NCBI GenBank assembly: GCA_951394405.1
Contig: OX596335.1
Span: forward strand, 4,030,001-4,094,000
Reading direction: 5' to 3'
DNA length: 64,000 bases
DNA from: Coprinellus micaceus
Taxonomy: Eukaryota; Basidiomycota; Agaricomycetes; Agaricales; Psathyrellaceae
Below are positions 49,301 through 60,235 of this stretch, piece by piece. A model generated the notes under the pieces. The model saw nothing but the letters and a program-made list of their open reading frames with translations, had not been told where the DNA came from and did not search any database. Each line of letters starts with the position of its first letter. Position 1 is the stretch's first letter. Position numbers and translations under genes: made by a program.

Positions 49301-49667
49301 GTTGATGCTATCTACCGTCCTGACGACTGGTTGCCGGAAGCGATGCTCGACCAGTTAGCAGAGATCGCCAGCAGTCTTCCCATTGTCAGTAACGGTTTCC
49401 CCGTCAAATTAGTATCACTCTTCTAACACTATATTCTAGGACTCGAAAGTGAATGTTCTCACCCACCAATCTTCGAACACTGACCAGCGACCAATGCGCC
49501 GGCCGCTCCTTGCGTCAGTACGGCAAATCGACAGTATGCGAGACCTAGTGCCGTTCTTCTCAAACGTAAGCATAGCCTCGTACGAGAGCGTCTACGCCAG
49601 TGGTGGGAACATCGATTGGGATACTATAGAGAAGGGGGTTATGGACGACATGTTCGACGGACGGTAA
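43356..49667 (+). CDS. DOP1: DOP1 (Dopey) endosome-Golgi traffic protein
   Basis: The largest gene apart from the ABC transporter: about 20 exons over 6.3 kb, roughly 1,700 residues, close to yeast Dop1. The start at 43356 reads MSNAPLVVSSVEVPG. The Dopey N-terminal domain follows: SDPKFKKYIQQVEKCLNSFD, DVHEWADCIAFLKQLLK, KEIPKKLIVAKRLSQCLNPA, LPTGVHQRALEVYIHILQVLG, LKRDLPLWSSGLFPFFEYA, LTKSFTLALLPGLEEETGEF. The rest is alpha-helical HEAT-like repeats with Ser-rich loops (SSSPAALQSL, GGSGSTSEQ). The C-terminus ends MDDMFDGR. Dop1 pairs with Mon2 and the flippase Neo1 in recycling from endosomes to the Golgi. The many introns were placed by reading frame only, so mid-gene exon limits are approximate. 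Confidence 0.9.
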
Positions 49668-49865
49668 CGACCATGATTCTCTACGATTCTGTGGCTTTCA
49701 TTTCATGTACTTCACGTTCTATACCAGAGATTTCCATTGTTCGGCAATAAGCGAGAATAAAGTGCGCTCCAAACTCCAAGGCATACAGGCTAGAAAGGCG
49801 GCTCTTTCTTCGATTCGACTTCAGCCCCATTATGTCACGGCTTGGACTCTCTGCATTATAGGCGC

Positions 49866-51364
49866 TTATGGGACCTCCTCTCGATCTCCTCTGCACCACT
49901 CCCCGATATCCGCTTGGCTGGGTCCTCTCGGAGCGTCTGAAGATGCTAGGTTGCATTGATGAAAGAGGCGTATTTGATCCTCGTTGAAGAGGCCCACCAC
50001 GGAATGCACTAGGCCACGATTGTGGAACAAGACCAAATCCTTCTCCTTCCTACATTGGTCCAAGGGAAGCGTTAGTGACACAGCTTCAAGGCGGATGTCT
50101 TTGCGTACCATGGATGCGGATACACAAGCTGGCAGATGTGAGTAAACCATTAATGCATTCGTCGTGACTGTCACTCACATGGGGTGCTATCCCTGGTCGT
50201 TGCATTTCAGACAGAATCCTCCTGATTTCCCCGAGGTCAGTGATATGACCACCCCCGGGGTATGGGGCTTCGACCTCATGTGCCGTCGAGGATGGGAGTG
50301 GGTCCACGAAGATATCTGTGATCGTCATTGGATGGACTTGAAAATGAAGGCTGCCAGTGACCGGGTTCTTCCAGAGCTATCGATCCTTGAGTATCGTGCA
50401 CGAGGATGGGGCACGCGCACTCACAAATGGATAAGTCTTGCGCTTCGCCTCCTCCCATGTAGATAGCTGGTCGAACGGCGTCTCCAACCCTTCCGACACT
50501 ATACCGAAGCCAGTGCTGACGGCCTTAGCCCGCCGAACCCACTCAAACGGATGCGGTGCATACTGGGCTCTAGCCCTCACCGCGAAGCTCTTCCACTTCC
50601 GAGGCAAGATGTCGAACATCACCTTCCCCGAGATGAACGCGGTGGTACCCAACGGTACTGGCAGCTCGTCTCCTGAGCCATCATCATATCTGACGACCTG
50701 CTGCGGCCCCTCTGGAACTCTCAACCCATACAAGGCGGTGACCTTTGGGGGGTCGAATCTATACAGCGCCGCGTCCATGTGCCATCGAAAGAACCTCGTC
50801 GCTTCGAACTTCTCTTCGTCTTCGGATGGGATAAACGTCTTATGGAAGGTCTTGTGGTGGCCGTGCTTCAGAGTGAGTTCCGGTATTCCCTCATGATTAT
50901 ATACTGTGCCGTGACCTATAACCTGAACCTGGGGCACCCGCGGTATGGTGTTCAGGTATGAGTGAAGTATCGTCTTCGTGGGCCTGCCCGTGGTCATTAC
51001 CGTGTCCGTATTGCTCGGCGGAGGAATCAAACACCTGAGTGCAATAAGGCTACTTATGACCCTCTCCAGGGACTTATATTGGCTGACCTTTACGAGAGCG
51101 TACTGCTCCTCCGGGGTCAGGTCAACGTTCCGGAAAAGTAGGAGGTCGTGCTTCCTCGCAAGTTACTCCTTGTGTTGACATCTGACGTCTCGACGTGCTC
51201 ACCTCGTACAGCGCCTTCTCGATCGCCTGGAAGATCAGTGGGTCCTTAGCTAGATCTCTGGGATGTAGACCCTTGACCTCTCGTCCAAATTGTCGGAAGT
51301 GGGTTGTGTCAAGGGATGGGGGGAATGGTATGGGTTCTAGGGCTACTGTGGCTTCAGCGGACAT
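49866..51364 (-). CDS. xanA: xanthine dioxygenase-like Fe(II)/2-oxoglutarate enzyme, apparent frameshift
   Basis: At least six exons begin MSAEATVALEPIPFPPSL. After ALYE the second exon gives HDLLLFRNVDLTPEEQYALV, then VFDSSAEQYGHGND. Further on, in another frame, come PTKTILHSYLNTIPRVPQVQ and the TauD-type core: RFFRWHMDAALYRFDPPKVT (iron His and Asp in HMD), YDDGSGDELPVPLGTTAF, and near the end DLVLFHNRGLVHSVVG (second iron His) and QIRLFHQCN (Arg for 2-oxoglutarate). The family is the fungal XanA group, which turns xanthine into uric acid so that purines can be used as nitrogen. All catalytic residues are present, but exon 3 changes frame between the YGHG segment and PTKTILH, and no splice choice I tried joins both. 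Either it is a pseudogene/assembly error, or a longer intron skips the YGHG part. Confidence 0.8.
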
Positions 51365-51916
51365 TGGCAGCTGTCAGGGCGAGGGTCAGTCACAGTCCTG
51401 CAGATAAACTGCTGCCTATATACCCCCCTCAACGTCTCTCCCCGCCTACAAGCCGCAGAGCCTAGATCTAGGGGTGTCTAATATTAAACATCATTGGAGG
51501 TCTGCGTCAAGCCATCAAATCGAATCAAATCAAAGTGGAAAGGTTGCAACGCGTGAAACCCTTGCTCAATCGTTCCCAGCAACAAGCTGGGGAAATTGTC
51601 ATGCCAAAGATTCCATCGGTCTTTATGACTCACAACTTCTAGAGTATTCTAGTGACTCGCAGGCTCTCTTTACATCGCGCGAACGGCACCGATAGGGGCT
51701 CATTTAGACGGAACATCCTCGGCCATCACGAGGCTGAGCAGGTATAAAAGGCTGCTGGGTTCTGGAGGTTTGCCCCCGCGATTCTTGCCCTCACATCCAT
51801 CGCCTGTTCTTCAGCGCCTCAGTGGCAGCAGTTGAAACAATCCCCTACCCTTGGCTAAACTTGTATAGTGCATAGCACCAACGAGACACCATACGCTAGA
51901 CAATATTGTAGTCAAA
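51365..51916. other. divergent promoter region, xanthine dioxygenase / C2H2 gene
   Basis: 552 bases between start codons; includes the clear TATA box of the zinc-finger gene. A run of AATCAAATC-like words lies near 51520. Confidence 0.5.
51743..51750 (+). promoter_or_regulatory. TATA box of the C2H2 gene
   Basis: TATAAAAG, a perfect TATA consensus, 167 bases before the ATG at 51917. The distance leaves room for a leader of about 100-140 bases. It is the strongest core-promoter motif in the window. Confidence 0.6.
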
Positions 51917-52795
51917 ATGTCTTTCCCCTACTTCGAGTGCAGAGTCGGCGGTTGCGAACGCGTGTTCAGCACCGCGGCTGCTCGCGAACAGCACGAAAGC
52001 TCCAGCAGGCACAAGTGCTGCCTGATGTGCAACAAAGAGCACCGTACCTGGGGCGACTTGGCCTCTCATGAGAGAGACGCCCATGGTTACTGCTCTGAGC
52101 CTCAGTGCCAGGAGTACTTCGGTACATACCGCAGGCTCCAGAAGCATCGACGGACTGCCCCTGGCCACTTCTTCTGCCCAGGGCCCGCTGGTCCCGAATG
52201 CGATCCCAACCACTCCTACGCAAGTCCTAGCAATCTGAAGGCACATCGCGAGTCGTCTGCTCACGTTCGCCCTACTTTGCGCTGTTTTTGGGACTGCTGC
52301 GAAGAGAGGAGATTCATCTCCACTGCCGCCCTCGCCGCTCACTACGATGCGAATGGCTGTCCCACCATTTCGAGAGACGAGCTCAACCGTCTCCTTTTCG
52401 AGGTTGACAGGGTGGGTCATAAACACCTCGTTGACGGTGCCCAGTCTCCCGTGGGCGGTGGTTGGCACGATGCGCGCATCGAAGGCAACCTCGAGCAAGC
52501 GGAGGAAGATGGAGAATTTATTTGTCGCCAGAAACAATGCAACCTATCGTTCCGTTCCCTCCAGCAGCTCAGGGCGCACCTCAAGAGTCCTGTTCACGAC
52601 CCTTTCATTTACCGTTGCCAGCACTGCTTGAAGAGGTTCCAGACGATCAGCGGGCTCGCTGGGCACGTTTCCGCTGGGTCGTGTGGGGTCGACTCGGAGT
52701 CGGTGGAGTTGCAGATTAAACTCTTGATATGGGGGGCTTACTTGAGGCATCGACAGTCCTCCCGTGGCAGAAATGAAGGTTACGTACTCCAATGA
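51917..52795 (+). CDS. C2H2 zinc-finger protein
   Basis: A single exon of 292 codons from the ATG at 51917. About seven C2H2-type units can be read: FECRVGGCERVFSTAAAREQ with HESSSRHKC, CLMCNKEHRTWGDLASHERD, CSEPQCQEYFGTYRRLQKH, FFCPGPAGPECDPNHSYASP with LKAHRESSAH, CFWDCCEERRFISTAALAAH, ICRQKQCNLSFRSLQQLRAH and YRCQHCLKRFQTISGLAGH. Linkers differ from the canonical TGEKP, and several fingers have three- to six-residue Cys spacings, so they may bind protein or RNA as well as DNA. The protein is rich in Cys/His through its whole length and ends with a basic tail. Such stand-alone multi-finger proteins are common in mushrooms; targets are unknown. Confidence 0.85.
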   Translation: MSFPYFECRVGGCERVFSTAAAREQHESSSRHKCCLMCNKEHRTWGDLASHERDAHGYCSEPQCQEYFGTYRRLQKHRRTAPGHFFCPGPAGPECDPNHSYASPSNLKAHRESSAHVRPTLRCFWDCCEERRFISTAALAAHYDANGCPTISRDELNRLLFEVDRVGHKHLVDGAQSPVGGGWHDARIEGNLEQAEEDGEFICRQKQCNLSFRSLQQLRAHLKSPVHDPFIYRCQHCLKRFQTISGLAGHVSAGSCGVDSESVELQIKLLIWGAYLRHRQSSRGRNEGYVLQ

Positions 52796-54647
52796 GAGAC
52801 GGGGGGAGCCGCCAGAACCCCCCGTCTCTTCAATACTTTTCGTCAAGTCGGAGGTGTACGTGTGGAATGAGTGATCGGGTTAAAGTGGAGGAGGCAAAGT
52901 CACTGGTGGAAAACAGCGTTTCCGTGCTGGACGGCGGGGGGGTCCTCCTGGAAGGATTCGTTCGTCGATTCGAAGCTGGTGGCTTGCCATACCGAACCGT
53001 CTCAAATAAGATCGTATAGCTACATGCAAGGAACGTGTACGGAAGATACCCCCGTCTGGGCTAGACCCGGCGGACGATGAACTTGGATTCCTTTATTCGT
53101 TTGATTCTCGTAGTTACTACATATTTATGTTCTCTATGAATACTATGTTCTCTTCCTTCAAATCATCGAATGAGCACGCGGATAAGTACGCAGCCTAAGG
53201 CTGAGCGAACTACGTGGTAAGTCGTCTGGTTTAACACCTGTTCGGATCCAAGGTGTGATGGCTTGCGAGCGCCCTCCTCTCCTCGTTTCTGCACAGCCAC
53301 CACTGACAATAACGAGCCTCTATTGTTCGTCGTCTCTTTTGTGTTGAGGGCACATAAGAACAGACCTGTAACACGTTGCAAGGGTGAAACTGTTTCCTCA
53401 TCCCCCTCGTCTTGACTCATCTCCTGTTCTCCTCATACTCTCGCATTCAACGGTGGCCTTGGGCAACGGGGGGCGGGTGCCAGGAGGAGCTATCTCGGGT
53501 GGTGTTGGGGTATGTACTACTGTTGCTTCTTCGTACTATGACCCCGGAAGAAACGCTATACCTTCTCCGTGGATAGTGAGACAGTCCCGGATATCTTTAC
53601 TCTCAGCTTCGACGGACTAGCAGGAGGAGCGGTAGAGATTTAAGATTGAAGGATGATCTCCTGATACCTCAGCACATCATCCAGCAATCTTATACGCTCC
53701 ACACGCTCAAGCTTCCAAGCTGCATCTCCACCGAAATATAAGGTATCATCCTCGAACGGGAGTCTCCGTTGTGAAGGGACCTTGACACGAGCCGTGAGCG
53801 GTTTTCACCCCAGACAACTTTGGCCTCACTTCTTCTCTTCTTGGTCGCCCACCAGGTACACGCGCTCGCCGAATACCCGTCCCTTGTCTTTCAGCGGAGC
53901 GCCGGCGTTCAAAAACGACCACGAATGGGAAACTCGTCGTTTCCCCTGATTTTTCGCCAGTCGTGCAGGATTGACAGTGCGCTCCTCCTCCCTTCACCTC
54001 GTCTTTGCAGCCGTTTTCTCGTCCACTCCGGTGCCAACGCCGTTGGAAATCCAGAAAATCCACAAGGCCCGTCCCAATTTAGTCTTCCCCTTGTCCAAAA
54101 AAGGTGCGTGTGCATCGAACCTGTCAACGTGATCTTGCCCTCCATGCATCGAGGCTCCCATTTTAGGCTTTCCCGAGCGCTTGTTCCTCAATCCGGACAA
54201 GCAATCGACCAAACTTGGACGCTAGCTTGTAGTTCCTCAACACCTTCCAAAGCGAGCGCTCGTTGTGAGGGACGCGAAATATATAACATGAAGGGGGCAC
54301 AATGGGATTTCCTCAACTTGCCATCGTCCCTTCGAGGCAAACAAAGCCGCCCTACTCCCTTGCGACGCTTTCCCGACGGTCCCTTCTTCGAAGAGTCGCT
54401 GTAACAACAGTCCTCTGTTTTTGGACCCACATCACACTACACTGCACGGACGTTAAGTCGTACGGCAGCCTCCCCCTTCTCATCCCTCGGAACGCACACA
54501 AGCGCCCACAAGCAATCTGCGTTTTAGCCCCTTTGCACAGCCCTCCCAATCGCTTTTAAAGCCTTTAGCCCTTCGCTCTTCATCAAGGTCTAGCACCTCC
54601 TCATCGTTCTCCACGAACACGAACACCAACCAAAACCACCAATCAGC
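52796..54647. other. 1.85-kb gap
   Basis: No conserved frame. A plus-strand open frame of 194 codons at 53820-54404 starts like a signal peptide (MASLLLFLVAHQVHA) but then shows no domain or biased composition, so I do not call it. A TATATAA at 54280 may be a core promoter element of the small gene that follows. Confidence 0.45.
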
Positions 54648-54863
54648 ATGCCGTCCTACTCCTCCACCCCCGCTTCCCCAACCTTCGGTTTCTTCCCCGC
54701 AGCATCGTCAGCGCCCCATGCCTTCTCGATGTTTGGCCAGAACCCGCGAGAATCGCATGCGATGATCTCTGCATACTCCATCAGGTCACCGTCCTCGACG
54801 AATGCCTCACAGAAGCCCCATGGTGGAAAGTCCGCCGTCCGAAGATTCTTCTGGATGCTGTAA
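54648..54863 (+). CDS. candidate small protein, 71 residues
   Basis: An open frame MPSYSSTPASPTFGFFPAAS... to ...KSAVRRFFWML. It lies behind a leader that looks like a transcribed 5' region (ACCAAAACCACCAATCAGC directly before the ATG), in a gap with no other gene. The composition is Ser/Pro/Ala-rich with a basic, aromatic C-terminal tail, which suggests a peptide or membrane-tethering end, but I see no signal peptide. I know no family for it, and short frames arise by chance. Support rests on the promoter-like context and the Kozak-like AGCATGCC. Confidence 0.4.
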   Translation: MPSYSSTPASPTFGFFPAASSAPHAFSMFGQNPRESHAMISAYSIRSPSSTNASQKPHGGKSAVRRFFWML

Positions 54864-55496
54864 AGCGCCTAGGGCTGGATAGTCCCTGCCGCTTCGGTAC
54901 TCCTCTCCGACCACCCGCCGTTGTCCCCAACACCAAAACTGGACTCTTCCTTTTGTTCTCCCCCGATGTTTTACTAGCCTTGCGCCTTCCCCCACTGCGC
55001 AGACACCATGTCTTGGATTTTTCCTCGACCACAACCACACTCTTTCCGACCCCACATACATTCCAACATCATCTATTTTATTCTCACTCAATCCTGCATC
55101 TCTAGGGAGATATTTAAGACCATAGATCCCTCCAACCCCGTGTATCCATACTAGTTTCTCTGCTGTATCTACTACAATGCTCGTAGCACATGAGCCCAAC
55201 AATAAATGTAAAATCATTAAACACTTCCTTATCGCCCTGAGCTCTTCTTCCAGTCGAACCGAGACTCCTCCATGAGCGCGACGTGGTCCACTTTGTTGAA
55301 AGATAGGGGCTTTCCGAGCTGGGCGCACAATTGATCTGGTCAGGTGGTCTCGAGAGTCGCGGGCCGGACTCGGATTTGTTTTGGGTGGGCTGGGAGAGGC
55401 AACGAGCGCCAAAGCGTTTCCTCGCCCACCCACACCCACGCGCCCCTCATCACCGTCGAGCACAACGACCACGACCCCTCGACGTCGACGAACACG
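54864..55496. other. 3' flank of the small frame and promoter of the ING gene
   Basis: About 630 bases. Both strands have long open frames here without conserved motif. The right end leads into the ING gene. Confidence 0.45.
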
Positions 55497-57096
55497 ATGG
55501 CGCCACCCCGAGTCCAGCAGCAGCAATACGCACCGCCCCCTCAACCAATCCCGTCCGGGGTCGAAGGCGAAGACCAGCTGTCCACCGCCTACTCCCTGCT
55601 CCTCCTCTCCGAATACAACCACACCCTCGACTCCCTCCCACTCGACCTCTCACGAAACTTCGCCGATCTCCGCGAACTCGATGCCGTCCTCTCCTCCAGC
55701 ATGCAGAGTATCACGACCAAAATCGCGGCGTTGACGACGATGATCGAGGAGGGCACCGTCTCAAAGGACCAACGCCTGTGGCTCCTACACGACATCGCGG
55801 AAGAAGCTGGACGGCTCAAGTTGGGCGGCGAGGACAAGATTCGAGTAGCATGCCAGGCAGCGGACAACCTTCGAGCTCACAACACACATCTACGCACACT
55901 CACGGACACACTGCCTGGGTTCGACACCTCAGTGTTGATTCGGAAGACCCAGTACCCGCATGTATCGCCCCAGTCGTTTATGCCCGTGCACACGACGGAG
56001 CACGGCAGGAGGAGGAGGAATCAACACGGCTCGCTCTTGACTATCAACCAGAGCACCACAGACCCCAGTCCTGCGAAGCGGAAAAGGGTGGTCAACGCGA
56101 GAGAAGAGGATGTCGACATTAGCAGCATCAAGTCGCCTAGGAAGGAGCCGGCCACGACGACGGGCAGGGGACGGGTTAATAACAGAGTCAAAAAGTGCGT
56201 CCTTCCTTGTTCTCCCTATAGTCTGTCAGGCGTTCTGACCCAGGCACCGTCATCCCCCACCGCACCCGCATCAACCACCGCCCCCCATCTCACAGGGCAA
56301 ACGAACGCGCCACTTCCCCCGCAGAATCTGTCCTTTCAACAAACTATCGCCAAAACTCTGGCACTGGCCGAACAACTGCCTCAACCTCGAGAGCAGGGGG
56401 GTCTGCAAGTACAAACAAACGAAGAACCGGCGGGAGCAACCGCAATGGCACGCCCATGGAATACACGAATTCTGGTGGTTACGATAATCGCAGTGGGGGG
56501 AACAACTACAACGGGGTCTTACAAAACAACGGTACGTCCCTCCTCTTCCTACATCGGGGTCGTCGGGCTCATTTCATTCGCGCCACCCAAGGTTACGCCG
56601 CCAACGGAGTGAACGGCAGTCACCAACAAATCATGCAAGCATACGACATCGACATGCATCATCTACAAGACTGGAACCCGACCGGGCCCCTTGCAGGCCC
56701 AGGAGTGCCCGTCTCGCGGAACGTCAGTGCAGCGGCGGTGCAGGCTCAACAAACGACCGCGATGGTCGTCGACGACGTGGACGGGACGGACGCCGACGCG
56801 GAGGACAACAAGCGGTACTGCTTCTGCAAGGGAGTCAGTTATGGCGAGATGGTTGCGTGCGATGGGGAGGCGTGTGAGGGAGAATGGGTACGTGGGCCAG
56901 TCATCGTTATCCGAACCCCCCGCTGATGTCATTTTGACCTTTCCCTCATCAGTTCCATTATCCGTGTGTCGGTCTCACTTCCCCGCCGAGTGGTGACTGG
57001 TATTGCGACGATTGTAAAGCGAAGCAGAATATCAAGCGGACGGGACGTGGTGGCAAGCGGAGAGCTGGTGGTGGACGCGCAGGGGCCAAGTCATGA
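55497..57096 (+). CDS. ING-family PHD-finger chromatin protein
   Basis: Four exons, about 479 residues; exon lengths 698, 302, 296 and 144 sum to an intact frame. Start MAPPRVQQQQYAPPPQPIP. The N-terminal ING domain (about residues 30-140) is helical: YSLLLLSEYNHTLDSLPLDL, NFADLRELDAVLSSSMQSI, LLHDIAEEAGRLKLGGEDKI. A basic, Ser/Thr/Gly-rich middle follows. At the C-terminus is the PHD finger YCFCKGVSYGEMVACDGE, continuing with EW, FHYPCVGL and DWYCDDC, all eight zinc ligands present. SYGEMVACD and the Trp form the pocket that binds H3K4me3 in ING proteins. Fungal members belong to NuA4 (Yng2), NuA3 (Yng1) or Rpd3L (Pho23); which one is not clear from sequence. The first intron (56195-56229) is only 35 nt. 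Confidence 0.92.
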
Positions 57097-57552
57097 AAGG
57101 CCGAGCGATGATCCCCGACGTTCAACCCTATCCATCCTATCATACCCCTGTTTCTATCCCTTCTTGCAGTTGTACTCTTTTGTTTATTACCACCTCCCTG
57201 TGTATTACTCCATTCCCTTCGACTTATCGACGGCTGTTATCTGTATCGGTTTTAGGTCCCATGTTCGTTCTCGAGACCCCTCACATCCCAGGGCTTCCGC
57301 TCTTCCCCCAGTGTACGATGATGAGCCTGGCTTGCATTACGCTATCTGTACAGTACATAATATATACATAAGCATGCGTATATCGGCGAGGTCTGCGAAG
57401 CTGTATCGACATCTTCCAAGAAAGAAACTATGGCCGGTTCGGAATCGCGTCGGGTTGCAGCGCTCAACGCCTCTTGGAACTTCGCACATCATCCATGCCA
57501 GGCGAGCTCCTTCGTTTTCTGCTACGACACGCAAAAAGTCAGTTCGTCTCGC
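57097..57552. other. intergenic, convergent 3' ends of ING gene and FIP1
   Basis: 456 bases, C/T-rich, containing both 3' untranslated regions. No other feature is seen. Confidence 0.5.
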
Positions 57553-59977
57553 TCACCCCTGCACAGAAAAGGTCGGGAAAACGCACCTGCTAGAGCTCCT
57601 CTCCTCAGGCTCATGGCTCGGCGTCCTCCTGCTCCCACCTCCACCTCCATAATCCAACCCATCCACCGCAGGCGCGTTATTATCCCTATCCTTGTACTTG
57701 TTCTGGTTTCGCGGTCCAGTGGGTACATTAGGCGGAAGCGGAGACGCGGGTCGGACGGGGGCAGGAGGAGGGACGTCGTACCCTCCTCGTCCCCTTCCCC
57801 GTCCAGAAAAGCCGCCCCGGCCGCGCTGTGGGGGTGCGCTGCCCGACCCGCCGGTGGATCCGCGAGGCGCGTTGCGGTACCCCCCGCCTCCGCCGCTGCT
57901 GATGGATGCGCCGCGTCCTGCAGGCACTTGGACGCTGGGTTGGACGCCTTGCGAGACGTCCATGTTTTGGTACATTGGCTGGACCATTTGATTTTGGTCC
58001 TATCCGCGTGCATTCAGTTAGCACCTTCAGCCAGGAAAAAAGCGAAAGGACGGACGCACCTGCATGGAATAATCTCCCATACCCATCATACCCTGCTGAG
58101 GTCCAAACCCATCCTGCATCCCATCCTGCATCCCCATCCCACCTCCCTGCCCACCCTGTCCCTGTCCCTGGACACCTTGACCTCCACCCATCCCATCCAT
58201 CCCGCCTTGCATCATCATCATGTTCTCCATCCCGGGCATCATCCCCTGGCCCATACCCGCCATACCCATGGCGTTCATGTTGTTCATGTTGGGATTCATG
58301 TTCGGGTTCATGTTCATGCCGGACATGGGGTCGACCATCATCGCCTGCTGAGCGGCGGTGGCTTGGTTCATCATGGTATTGGCGCTGGTGATGACCATAC
58401 CACGCATGTCGGAGGGGAGGGCGGTGATTTGGTCTTCGGACATCGCAGCGAAGTTCTGTGTCTTTCTTTCAGTACGCGTCGCGTGGATGGAAGGAGGGTA
58501 AGGACTCACGATGATATTCGTCTTCAACACATGCGCCATATCGCCCAAGTCCCTCCTCCGATAACAATACGCCTCCCAACTAATCTCGTCAAACCCATAG
58601 TTGAACCAATCGCTAAGATCGTTCCCCGGCCTCCTCCACGGTTTGTCCGCCAACGAGTTCAAGTCGAAATCCAAAATACTCTGGCCGTTATACACCCCCG
58701 CCTCGTTGGGGTCCACGTCGGGGTGGGACGGGGGCGCCTTCACTGGAGGCAGCGTCGAGGGGTCGGGACCCTCATCCTGCTCCTGCTGTGGTTGTTCAGT
58801 ACCATCGGTTAAATGCTGTTGCAGTTGCCCCGGGGTTAGCTGTTGCACTACCAGAGCCAGCTGTTGGGCTTGCTGAGGCGTTTGGAGGAGCGGTTGGGGG
58901 AGAGGGGTGGTAGTGGTTGAGGCGGAGGTTTGTTGGTGGGAAGGCGTGGTGGGCGGGACGGCTTGGGAGGAGATTGAGGTGGCGGGAGCGCTGGGGGCGG
59001 GAGCTCCGCGGGGGAGGGGACTGTATTCGGTTGTGAGTGCAGCTGCGAGGGCTTGCGCTGTTGCGAGAGGTCAGTGTCGGGGAAGTGGAACATGGCGGAT
59101 TGAGTACCTCTCGGTTGAGTGGGAGCACCGATGGGCGGGGCGGCAGGCGGTATTCTGCTCGTTGTGGATGGTCGGTTTTGGCTGTACGAGTCTTATGAGC
59201 GAACAGCATTTCATGCGAACCGGGGAACTGTGCGTACCGGAAATCCAAAGACCTAGCAGGCGCTTCGGTGACGATTTCGATATCCTATTATCCCAGCCAC
59301 GCCCGTTAGCATCTTCCCTCCCTCGCCCAATACACAAACGCGACCGACTCACGTCATCATCGCTCTCCTCTTCCTCTTCCTCCTCCTCCTCTACTTGTAC
59401 CTCCTCGTCGCCCTCGTCCTCGACGTCATGCACAGACACAGACTCTGCCCGGTCCCCATTCACACTCCCCAACCCGGGCGTTGTGGACGGCTCTTTCCCG
59501 GGAGCTGGGGTCGCGGATTGGGACCGTCGGTCGGACGCTTGGTCCTCGAGGTGTGTTACCGTGGACTGTTGGACCTCTTCTACGGGTACTCTATGGGGGT
59601 GTTATGGTTTTCGTCGGTTCATGCGAGCTCGTACTCGTGGGGACTGTGGGGAGACTCACGGTTTGGGTGCTGCTATTCACGTTGCGCGCAGTGGAAAAGG
59701 CATAATGAGTGGATTTGAAGTCGTTGTATTTGAGAAGGGTAGAAACAAGAGTTTGGTGGAGAATATCAAAAGCGTTTTCTTCTGCCCAGTATCCAGCGCC
59801 AACCTCCTCCCCCGAAAATGCAAACACAAGTGTAAAGACCCTTACCAGAGGTGTTCGCAGCAGCAGGCGCCGTCGTTGACGGTCCGTACAAGAACTCATC
59901 GTCATCATCCCTACACAGGCTTTTTTTCAGTATGAACTCTCATTCCCTGAAATTGCGAACACGAACATGTTGTTCAT
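57553..59977 (-). CDS. FIP1: FIP1, pre-mRNA polyadenylation factor
   Basis: About eight or nine exons. The core Fip1 motif is unmistakable: SILDFDLNSLADKPWRRPG, then DLSDWFNYGFDEISWEAY and CYRRRDLGDM. Upstream, a DIEIVTEAPARSLDFR segment follows an acidic tract (EEEEEEEE with ESDDD). Downstream are a Met/Asn/Gly-rich run (MNMNPNMNPNMNNMNAMGM) and a Gly/Arg-rich RGGFSGRGRGRGGYD stretch with an end at 57553. Fip1 tethers poly(A) polymerase to CPSF and binds U-rich RNA. The start is uncertain: I prefer 59977 with an 11-nt first exon joined across a 56-nt intron to give MNNMDDDDEFLYGP, because DDDDEFLYG looks like the acidic Fip1 start. At least two upstream exons are unresolved (58850-59840). 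Confidence 0.85.
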
Positions 59978-60235
59978 AGCGGAGGGAATGAAATGAGTGG
60001 GTGGAGATTGTCGCTGTCGACGTCAAGGTCAAGTTCCAAGCCTTGCCTCAAACTCAGGGACGAGCCTTTCGTGACCGCATTGTCACGCGCGGTCGGTGTC
60101 ACGCCTCCCAAAAATTTGGACGCGTTCGTCCACGGCGGGCGTCTATCTGAAGTACTTGCTCGCACATTGTAATGGTCGAATTATAGGATGTATAGCACGA
60201 TATAGAGAACGCAGAAAAATATCCAGAATACCCTC

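Noticed and set aside
53820..54404. 194-codon plus-strand open frame starting like a signal peptide (MASLLLFLVAHQVHA).
   Set aside because: After the first 15 residues the composition is ordinary, no domain or repeat is visible, and overlapping frames are open on the other strand, so it is probably chance.
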